A stretch of DNA of 64,000 nucleotides from Zerene cesonia (taxonomy: Eukaryota; Arthropoda; Insecta; Lepidoptera; Pieridae): NCBI RefSeq assembly GCF_012273895.1, contig NC_052128.1, positions 4,712,001 through 4,776,000 of the forward strand, in the 5' to 3' direction. The notes below the pieces were generated by a model that worked only from the letters and a program-made list of their open reading frames with translations, was not told the DNA's origin and ran no database searches. This document shows positions 10,957 through 22,900 of the stretch, one piece after another. The position numbers were made by a program, and so were the translations under genes. Numbering within the stretch: position 1 is the first letter of the stretch; the number at the start of each line of letters is the position of its first letter.

Positions 10957-13900
10957 GTAAGTGTTATACTTGTTATACGCATAACGGCTGCAACATTTTC
11001 GATGAAATTTTTTACATAGATTTTTTTTTGTAATTCTATAAATATTTAAATAAAAAGCGATGAAGCAAAGATACACAAACGCTCTAAGGTTTCTATGAGA
11101 CTGGATTGACAATCTATTCAAATATGTAGTTGTATCTATTAGATGACCATCGAGGTTTCCTTTTGAATAATACAATAGGAGATTTATTTGCATAATTGTA
11201 TAAATGCTGTGTTTTTTGTATGCGCACTTTTTGTGGAATGTGAATAAAGTATTATAATTTAATTTTGTCTTCAGTTATATTTAGAAGTTGAAGATTTCGA
11301 AATGCAAATCGTGTAGTCTTTTTGTTTTTTAAGATCATTTATTGCTAAAAGTTTATTTTTCGGTAACTTTGAAATCCTATTATATATGAATGTTATAATA
11401 TATCAATGCTATAATATTATAAATGTGTATGAAGTTTGTTTGTTACCAACGCTCTCACGCCAAAACTATTGAAGCGATTTAGATGAAATTTCCTAGAGAT
11501 ATATTATCAGACCCGAGAAAGGGCAAGGTGAAACTACAGAACTGTCTTTCTCTTTGGCTTTATATATTTTTTTATTTGTTACCCGATAATGTTATCCGAT
11601 TGACGTGATTCTTTTTGTTTGATATGGTACCTTCTAGAGATCTTTCTAGAAGTTAGAATGGTACTTCTCTCCAGGGACGTTCCTGAGTTTTTTTTTTGTT
11701 AAAAGAATTCTTGTAAACATAAATTTAATATGAGAATGTGTAAGTATTAGTCCATCCATCAAAACAATGAATTTAAAAATCATCAGTTTTTGTTCACGTT
11801 TCGTGTAAGTACATTTTAAAGGTTTAAGTGTAAAATCTTCAAGGTTAGGTCATATTAAAAAGACATTGAACTTTTGTCTTGAATTCATTTCGTGCAATGC
11901 AAAAATGCACAATTATGTCATTTAAGTTATTAACTACTACATTGCTACGTATTTAAAACGTTCAAAAGTTAAAATTGTTTTAACGATGATATAAAGGGTA
12001 CATGCTCGAACTATATACTAGATATCCGAAAATACAATTCCGGAACTAAGAGCTTCCGACATAGTAATATGTTTATAAAGAAAACCCTTTAAACTGATTT
12101 AAAATATAGAAAAATTAAAACATCAGGGTATATCACCCCACACTAAGCTATTATAATTACTATTCATTGTCAGAAAAAAATATAAATTTAGAACGCTATC
12201 TAAACAATAGTATATATGTACATAGATACTGCTTTAATAAATATAATAAAAGCTATCGTCACGGACATATTTCATTCTCTATTTAAATTGCCTGATCAAT
12301 ACCAACGAAGATTATTCAAATGTATACGATGCAAGATTAGAAATGATAATACGTACGTATCTCTGACTACACGCCTTCATCGAATTGTGTGTGATTACTT
12401 TCTTAATAGGATATATACGATAAATATTAATGATTTTTGATAAGTGTACATATAGGAAAACACATTGAATGATGCAATGCGAAATTTTTGTACTATTTTC
12501 AATTATGATTACGAGCTTCTCGTATATTGATGTACTTTTTTTTTAATTTATATATGCATAATAAATGAACAAATTTTAATCGTATAAATTTATATACTGC
12601 AAAATAATTTGACGAAAAAATATCTACTATAACATACATTGATGTATGGAAAGCAGGTTCCATTGACTAATGGATTAAAATGTATGAGCGATAACGCTTA
12701 ATTTTTATGCACAGCGTGTTCTCAAACTAACTCTTAAAATCCTTTTCTACAGTGTGTTCATCAACCACCTCAGTCACGACCACCTCAACCACCTCACGTC
12801 ATGATCCCGAACAGTTGCGCTGCGAAGTGACGCAGGCGCGCGGGCGCGTCGCGCAGCTGCGCAAGGAGCTGCGGCAGGCGCGCGCTGAGGTGGCGTGCGC
12901 GAGGCGAGGCGTGGACACGCTTGCTGAGTTAGTAACACCCTGTATACAATACATCGTGTATATAATACACTTGCTGAATTAGTAGCATCCCTGTATACTA
13001 TGCAACATTTGTTTATTATATGTTCTGAGTTAGTAGCACCCTGTATTGTAAATACTTAATTTTTAATTACACCAAACTAAACTGACATGAAAATTAAACA
13101 GTAAACACACCCTGTTACCAAGTTTTATTTCATATTATTGGTTTTTAACGAAAAATGCTTATAAAAATTTTCAAATTTTCAGAGTCGAACAAAAACTCAG
13201 CGCACAGCAAGGATGTTACAACATAACTGAAGCGCAAGCAATCATGACTGAGTTGAAGAACATCCAGAAATCTCTGACGTCGGGCGAGAAAGAGAGAGCC
13301 GATCTTATGCAATCACTAGCCAAATTAAAAGACGACCTAACAAGGTTGCAACTGGGCGAAGCGTCGCCAGACCTATCGACACTAAGCCTGCCTCAAGAGA
13401 AACTTAGCACTGCCTCGCAAACGGACCTATGTTCCGAACTGGTACCGATTGGTACGAGACTAGCTGAAATGGCGCGGGTTCGCCTCCAATACGACGAAGC
13501 TAGAAAGCGGATCCAACAGATACAGCAGCAATTAGCGGACCTGGAAGATAAAGTGCAGCCGGGCCAAGCGGAATCGGACAAAGACCGTCTACTGCTGTTT
13601 CAAGAGAAAGAACAGTTGCTTCGGGAGCTCAGAAGCATAACGCCCAGGACGAGATCGAAACAGGAGATGTGCGACATACAGTCAGAGTGCAAGAGGCTGG
13701 AGCAAGACTTGAAGAACGCGTTCGAGATGTCGAACAAGTGCATAGCGGACAGATTGAGGCTACACGAAGAGAAGCAGTTGCTGCTGCAGCAATTGAAGGA
13801 CGCGTTGACGTCAATGACGACGTTGGAGGGGCAGCTGAAGACGCTATCGGCGTCCACGCTGTCGGTGTCCAGTAGTTCGAGCTTGGGGTCCCTTTCTACG

Positions 13901-16900
13901 GCGAGTAGTAAGGGCTCATTAAGTTCGGGGATTAGCTTTACGGATATATACGGGGGACCTCAGATAGCCACCTTCCAAGCGGACAAGCCTATCGATATGG
14001 TCGATTTGCATAGGCGTGTTGAGAGGTGAGTCATTTTTATTTACATTTACAGTTTGAATACAGTTTACTCGTTCGTAAATAATCAAGCTTTCATTTGATA
14101 GTAAGAATAGGCATAATTGCCAAAAGATTTGCGCCGTTTATGGTCATAAATTACTAGTAGAAGAACGCTGATGCGTCGGTTTATTTCAATGCGCTCACCT
14201 GCTTCGAAGTGAAAATGAATTTCTGTGCTGGATACTATAGTATATCGAGCAAAGCCAGGCCATATAAAATGCATAAAAATGTTCCACTTGAGAGACGAAG
14301 TGGCGTGTATCAGACAATGAGTGTGTACTTGCTTGCTGCAGACTGCTCCGCGGGTCGAGCGGCGAGGGCGGGTCGCAGCCCTCCCTGTCGCCGCGCAGCA
14401 GCCTGTCCTCCGCCAGCCCGCCGCCGCCGCCGCCCTCTTACACGCAGGTCAGTGGCTCTATGCTCATCGCATTGTCAATACCTATCCTATATCTTCTATG
14501 TCTTCCTCTGCTATATCTTCCTGTATCTTCTCTTCTGTATCTATGTATATCTATATATTCTTTGTGTTTATGTCTACTGTTATGGATGTATTATCTATGT
14601 TTGTGTTTATCTTTACAACCGACTTCAAAAAATGGAGGCGATTATCGAGTATATTTTTTCGGCTTTGTCATTTCAGAGCTTATGACTGGGTGAATCGATT
14701 TGGATGATTCTTTTTTTTTAAAATGGTACGGAGGTTTAGTTTTTCTGTTAAAGATAATTTATCGTCAATTTAATTTCATATGTTGTTCTTAATAAAGGAG
14801 ATCAAACTTATGATTCACTTTTCATACATCTATCTACATATGTCATCTATCTAGCATTCCTTAAATAAAAACATACATATGTCAATATATGAAATTAAAT
14901 TTGCCAAAAAAAGATAGATCGATAGAAATGAGAGGAAGTATAAATTCACATTATAAGAATCGCTTTATTCGGATGGTGCTAATATACTTTTCAGATTATA
15001 ATTAAATATCATTTCTGATAAAGAAATCATCTCTTTTCCAGGTGGAAAGACAAAGGCGACAGCAGCGGGAGTTGGAAGAGAAATTAGCCGAAATGCGGAT
15101 AGGTGTCGCCACTGGGCTAAACGAAGTCACAGGATTGGCTACAAGTATGCATTAAATAACTTTATGTTATAGTTAAGTCTTCTTTTGATATGAAATAGGC
15201 ATAATGATCTTGAGATTATAAATATGATTAAATAAAATAGATTAAAAGTAGGTATAGAATATTTTTCAATTAGATTCATTAAACCCAATACTAATGTTAT
15301 AAAGTGTCCTGTTGCAGTTCTTGGTCCTTCTTAACTTTTTCGTCTATAGCTATGTCTATTTCTACATCAACGTTTTGTGCCTATCTATACTATGTCTCTG
15401 TTTTTTATCTAAATACTGGCTGTGCCCCACGTAATATCTGATTTTATATAGCCTAAAGCATTCCTCAATGAATGGGCTGTCTAGCACTGAAAGAATTGAA
15501 ATCGGACCAGTAGTTCTGAAGATTAGCGCGTTCCACCAAACAAACAAACTCTTCAGCTTTATAAATTACTAGCTGACCCGGCAAACGCTATTCTGCCTTA
15601 CTCTTATCATTTAGATAGATAGATAACACTTTATTGCACACAATAATTTACAGGAAAATATAGATAAACACAAACAAAGGAGAGAATATGTACAAATGTC
15701 TTATCGCTAGTTAGCGATCTCTTCCAGACGACCATATAAATAATAAGAGAAACATTATTATCAAGTAGGGGTATGAAAAATAGATGTTGGCCGATTCTCA
15801 GACCTACCCCACAAAATTTCACTAAATTCATAAGGATCGGTCCAGTCGTTTCGGAAGAGTTTGTTAACTAAAATTGTGACACGGAATATAAGACTAGATC
15901 TAAATATTAACATAGAGTTATTCTCCCAGTCCCCGTGCAAGTGCAAGGTCCGGGCCGGCCGGGCGAGCCGCTGTCTCCCATCTCGGAGACTCCGCCACCG
16001 CTCTCACCCACTTGCTCCTCTAGTGGTAAGCTAAAACTATCTGTTAGTTATTTATCTAATTAACCTTTATTGCTGTTGAAAATGCAAAAAAAAAACTACA
16101 AAAACTTAATAAAATTGCAATCTAAACAATTGGCGGGCTTATCGCTATGTAGCGATTTCTTTCAGAAAACCCCGAGGTGAGGAGAGGAGTAGGGTACAAA
16201 TATGTAATTTATCAAAAAAAAAAAATTGTATGGATAGTAAATTTCAATTTAATCGTTTTGGACCTTTAACTTTTGATTTAACCAGGCTTTTTAATCTGTA
16301 ACTAGCTGCGCCCCGCGGTTTCCCCCGCGTAAGTCCGTATCCCGTAGGAATATCGGGATAAAAAGTTATAGATGTTATTCCAGTGGTCCAGCTGTCTACG
16401 TACCAAATTTCATTGCAATCGGTTCAGTAGTTTTTGCGTGAAAGAGCTACAAACACACACACATCCTTATAAACTTTAGTATTTATAATATAAGTAGGAT
16501 TAAACCTAGCTTCGTTATGAAACCTGAAACAATCTATTCCAGGTACAAACACTAGATCGGTGTCAGCCGCGGTAAGCGACGAATCGGTGGCCGGCGACTC
16601 CGGGGTGTTTGAGGCTGCGCAGGCGGCTGATTGCTCTAACGCGGGTGATTATTACTTATCTGTGTGAATAATGTTAGAGGTTTTATTTATATAATAGTTT
16701 CACATATAAATCAAAGATGTAAGCTCTTAAGACTAATGATTGATTGTTGTATTCAATAATTTTGAGGTACTTTATAAGCTCTAAAGACTTAAATAAGGTG
16801 AGCAATTTAATTTAGAATTTTTTGTGTGCCTTGAAATTTAAGTGCGATCATTTTTGTTTGAATATTTACTCGTTTTTTGTGTGTATTTTCTTATTTTGTT

Positions 16901-19900
16901 GTTTTTATAAGTATACCTTGTAATTTTTATAAAGGGTCCTCTCAAATTTTATTAATTTATATCACTTTTACTTTTTACTTGGATTATGGCCTAAACCCTC
17001 ATAGGAGGCCTGTGTCCCAGCAGTGGGAACATATATGGGCTGATGATGATCACTTTTACTATCAATGATATCTAGTATGTAAGAAAATTTGTGTAACTTA
17101 TAAAATAACACTAATTTTTAAAGTACTCCTCTCCCGTTACAGTGAACAGTGCCCAAATTGAGATCAAATTGCGGTACTGCCCCGACGAGAGCGCGCTAGA
17201 GATTGGCATCATACGCGCGAGGAACTTGCACGCGCTTTACATAGACAATGGCACTGAGGTGTAAGTTATTGACTTAAGTTGGTTAAGTTATTTATTGGGG
17301 AACTGTTTGTATCGAGTGAGACGGATAGTGTGGTGGTGAGGTTTGTTGCTTGTGGGGTGTTTTTTGGATTATATGTAGCACTTTTTGTGTTGGGGGTCCC
17401 CCAGGGGTGTATATTTGGTCCGTTGTTCTTGTTGATCTATATAAATCATATGTCTAGTAAATCCTATACTGTGATGTTTTTAACTATTTCATTTCCTTAA
17501 TATAAGAAGAAAGAGAAAATAAACTGTGAACTGCTCAATTATTTAGTTTGTATTACGAATTTTTGACATATTTTTCATTCTAAACACTAAAGTGTCACCA
17601 TATATATAACATTTTCACAATTCTTTAAAGCACGTAGCATTTTATTCTGCTTTTTTTTTCTAATTTTGCATTATTTATTGTGTTATGTGTAATATTTTTT
17701 CCACATTTGCAATTTTACTTGCATTTGCATTTTGATTTTTATGTTTGGACTAGCGGTCCGCCCCGGCTTCGCCCGTGGTACATACATAGCCTATATCTCA
17801 ATAAATGGGATCTCTAATACTGAATAAAATTTTCAAATCGGACCAGTATAGTTTCTGAGATTAGTGCGTCCAAACAAACGAACAAACTCTTCTCTTCTCT
17901 TATTCTTCATTTAAAATGTCGTGTACCACTTGCAGCGCGGTCCGCGGGGCGCTAGTGGTGGGCGGCGGCGGCGGCACCGTGTTCCAGGCGGCGGCGCTGG
18001 CGTGGCGCGGCGCGACGCTGGCGTGGCGCAGCACCCGGCGCGCCGCCGTGGGCCCGCGGGCGCTGCGGGCCGCCACCCTGCAGATCAACTTGGCGGCGGA
18101 TGGCGAGTGTTTGGTGAGTTCCGCTGCACTCGTCTTGTAATGAGGAATGATTTTGTGTTTTTCTATGTTTGTAACGTTTTCATGTGAAAATTGATGGATT
18201 TTGAAAATATTTTCACCTAAACAACTGCTATTTTAATTTAACTGCTAATTTAAATACACAAAAAATAGTAACTGCACTGAGTGTATGCCACTTGTAGCTA
18301 TATTATAAACCACAAGCGAAGCCGCTAGTATTATAAGAAAGACAAAAAGTATTTAAAAATTATGGCTCTGTTTTAAATAATAAATATTAATAAAAGTTTA
18401 TTTCACCTTGGTAAATTGTACAATTTGATTGACCAGCTGTGGTCCTATTGCTAGGTAGGTTTAAAACGATCGATTGCAAAAAATTAAGATAGTGGTGTAA
18501 TAACAAATTTTTGTTAACCCTATTTTTTTAAACTAGAACATTACGTACAAATTATTTACGATGGATAATTTTAGCAACTGTAAACTGGCGTATTCATCTT
18601 TAAAATGTTTTGCTCAAATATCTTAAGAGATATCCGGAAATAAGCAATTCGATTAATAAAATGATGAAAACTAGCCAAATTTGAGTATTCGGCTGTAGCC
18701 TTGAGTGCCATGTGAATATCTATAGGCGAGAGCGATTATTCCTGATCCTAACCTTATAAAACTACCCCTATACTAATTCTTACTTTTTTAAATATAAATC
18801 TATTACCTTCTAGGGTTGTACCCAAGTGAGCTTAGCGGATTTCGACCCCGAGACAACATCACAGAAGTGGTATAATGTTTTGAGCTTCAGGAGTATGAGG
18901 AGAGACGAGAGTTCTGATGAATCTACTGTCATCTCTTCACAAACGTCCACTCTTACGAGGAATAGAGGTGAGTGACGATTTAGATCTAGCGAGTTTTAGT
19001 GTTTTAGCTCTCTTTAAGCTGGTAACTGCGAAGGTTTTAGATTGGTATATTTCCTGAAATATCGGAAAAGAATTAATTATAAGATTGGTTCATTATATTA
19101 TATACTTAAAGTATTATAATTATCTTAATGATTTAATTTTGTCTTGCATAAAAAATGTATAGACAGTAAGATTAGAACAGATAGACTAGAATTAATTAAC
19201 GTAACGTAATATATTTTTTATCTTACAAATATAAAATAAATAAATTAAGGACACCATTTCAATTTTATAAAAATACAAATCTAAATGTTTTTTTTTTTTT
19301 TAATATCATCAGGTCCAGAAAGCATGGCGGCTGCAGAATGTAACGTGGAGTGTGGTGATGACTCCGCGTCTGATGATGATGAGGCTAGAGAACCACTTAA
19401 TCAGGTGATTGGTGATGATTTGTATTGCATTAATAATTATATTATTATGTTATATCTAACTTAGGATTTTTGAGCAAGATTTTTAGATCTTCATATTCTT
19501 TTTTAGAATTTAATTCCTTGTCTTTTATGTGGTTTTTAAGAATTATTCCCCTTTTTTGCATTTAACTTGATCAAAATTTTATACTTATTTGTGTGATTTA
19601 TTTAATTACTTAGTAGCCAAGCCATCATGAACTTTAACAAAATTACGCTAACAGTGCATTTCATTCGACAGATAGTAGAAGAGGATTCTTTCGAAGACTA
19701 CATTCCTGAAGAAGAGTTAAATTTGGAAGAAGAGTATCTCCCTTCCACGGCGGAGAAGGAGACAAACACCGAGTGTAACTTCTGTCCGGAGGGCGCTAGG
19801 CAATTGCACAGACGGTGAGATTATTTTTTTATTGTTATTTTGCGATTACTTAAGTTAATGACAATATTATTTTGTAGTCTTGTACAACGTGTAAGTGTTT

Positions 19901-22900
19901 AGTCACTAAAATATTTGGGTTAATCGTTAGTTTGTATTATTTTTTGAAATAATATTTTTTTAGTAAACTTAAAAAAAACTTAAAAACGAAGATTTTATTT
20001 TTATTGGTGATTAAAAATATCAAAATTCCTGAAGCATTACGCTCACCTTTGCCGCAATCAGTTATACCAAAATATCTAAGTATGACATAATTTGGAATTC
20101 AGGAAGCGAATTGAAAAAGATATTTAAATGTTTGTTCATTGGTCCATGGAAAATTCTCGAATAGATCTAAGTCTGAGGAAATATTCCGTTTTTCCGTTAG
20201 ATCGTAAAAAAAGAGAATCTAAACATGAAATTTCTAGATAATTCCAAACCTACATACAAAGAATTCTCCTCCAGATATTATATGAAGCGTTTCGAAGCGG
20301 ACGGCCGACCCCAAGAAGGGAGGCCGCTAGCCAAGTAACTCTGTTACTGTATATTACCTGTATATATACTTAGGTACGTCCGTCTGTCTGTACGCTTGCA
20401 CGGACTAACGTGAAAAAAGAGCGACTCTTAAACGCCATTTTAATTTTAACTTTGTTTCGATGTTGCCTTGTGTGTGCGCTAAATTAAAAATAGGTTATAA
20501 GTGAAGCTGGTTGTTGTTTTGATGTATGTGTGTGTGCACAGATTAATATAAATGAAATTATATTTTATCTAATAGTAGATGTTATTATTTTTCCGTTATA
20601 GGAAGTAAAAGTTGTAGTAGAAATATATGAATTATCACATATGTCGTTTTTAAAATGAGTATTGAAGACCTTTTCTATCCAGTTTAATGAAATATCATTG
20701 TAATGATTGTTTTTTACTGACTTCTACTTGAATTGTAATTCGTCGATCATTATTAATAAAATAAACACCTTCCAAAATTGTAACTTTCTAAAATATCTCA
20801 TTGTCTTTTTTAAATTCTCTATCTAAAGTCGTGGTATCAATTTTATGGCTTCTCTTTACCTGTATGATACAGACTGTATAATTAATAACTTAGGTATGAA
20901 TTACTAGACGCTCGTCTCGGCTCCGCCTGGATATCAAGATTCCCGATTTATCCCAAGGGAGCTTTAATCGGGATAAAAAGTATCCTATCACCCAAGTCAG
21001 CTCATACCCTGGCTGTATATCAAACTTCGTCAAAATCCGTTCAGTAGTTTTAGCGTGATCGGCGGACAAACATCCAAACAAACAAACTTTTACATTTTTA
21101 ATATCAATGTGATTAAGCAATGTCTCCATACCAAGTTATGTTTATTATTAATAAGCTTTGTTTTTAGCATGATACATTGACTGTTGCATGAGCAGAGATA
21201 TTTTAACATTACCAGGCAACGTACCATTTTTAAGGAAGGTTGCACGGCATGTGTTGTCATAAATGCCTTTTGATTGTTATTTAACAGTACTATTGCCATA
21301 TTTGTGAAATTAAAATGCCTCTAATTGCGTAGATAAGTGGCTGAATTGTAATTATCCTTTACAGGAAAAGTCAACAAGTAAGCACTAACCAAGAAGAGCC
21401 GTTGGCGACCATAAAGCGATCTCAGACATTCTCACCGCAACCCCAGAGTATCGGCAAAGGGCATTATATTTGTAGGTTGGTATCATACTGCTTATTTCAT
21501 CTACACTAATATTATAAAGAGGAAGAATTTGTGTTTTTGTTTGTTGTTTGTAATCTTTGAACTCAAGAACTACAGGACCGTTGCTATGGTTTGGCAAAAA
21601 AAAATCTTATCAAAACTTTTTTTTCTTTCAAAATTTCTCAACTGTAGTTGATCATTTCGTTCGATCGTTTAAAATCTTAAAAATTCTTTTACAATTATAA
21701 AGCTTCCAATGCGCTGAGTGAGATAGGCTATATATGTACCACGGGCGAAGGCGGGGTATACTGCTAGTTGTTGATATTTGTGCTTTTGAATTAATTGCTA
21801 TTGTTACTTGATTTATTATGTTGAAATTTTTTGATGTTTATGTAGGGAGTTTGAACACACCCATGGGATCTTTCACTGTGTCAAATCACACACACAAATC
21901 CATTACATTTAATTTTAGCAACTCATATTTACCTTCAATTTATTAATGCTAATGTTTATTAAGCTCTGCTTTAGAATATTCAATTGGCGTTTGCTTCATT
22001 ATTTATGTTTGAATTTAAGTCATTTCATCTTGAACCTTTATTTAATTTTCCTTTGTTATCATTTTTTAGACTATTTCTGGAAAGTATTTTCTTGATTTTA
22101 CCATAGATACTAGCTGTGCTGGCGAACTTATGCAGGCATAGAACATTGTTTCGACATATTTTTCGTATAGTTCTCACCTTTTACATCTTCCCTAGACCTC
22201 CACATATCAAGATCAAAATAAGATAAATCCGTTCAGCCGTTCTCGAGTTTTAGCGAGACTAACGAACAGCAATTAATTTTTATATATAAGATTTTAACAT
22301 GTGCACACTAAATTGTATATTTTTTGTTAAATCGAATTCAAATAAATCGTCCGTTATCCAGACTGAACCGTTCCGAGTCGGACTCTTCGATGTGGCAAGG
22401 CGCTCGCCGGCCGCCTCCCCCCGCCGGTATTCCCTTCGACAGAACGCTAAGGGAACGACGCTCGCTTAGGTAAGTGGACAATTTTGTAGTATTTTTAGGC
22501 TATTTTTGTTCATTTTCGATTTAAAGTAATCATTGAAAATTATTAAAATCATCTAAGTTAAGTTTCATCTAAGTTATCACCTAAGTTAAGTTTCAATGTT
22601 ATTTAAAACAGCATCTATAAACTTCGGAGAATTTTAAGTTTCTAATATCAGTTAGTTCAAATAGTCTTAGAATTAAAATATAGATTTAAGTTTTAGTTTT
22701 TAGTCCAAGAAAATGGGTAGGGTAAATGCGAATTTGAGATTAAAACTAGAATTTTTGATATAATTTACTTTGAGGAATCTAAAAACGAACTGTGCAAGTT
22801 TTTTTTAAATTCACCCCCGAGAAGGGNNNNNNNNNNNNNNNNNNNNNNNNNNNNNNNNNNNNNNNNNNNNNNNNNNNNNNNNNNNNNNNNNNNNNNNNNN

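Noticed and set aside
13393..13857. Minus-strand Ser/Cys-rich frames
   Set aside because: They are antisense shadows of kibra exon c.
14209..14707. Frames of 77-158 codons on the plus strand after exon d
   Set aside because: They combine exon d in wrong frames with hydrophobic translations of a TCTATATCTTCT-rich intron; no coding signature.
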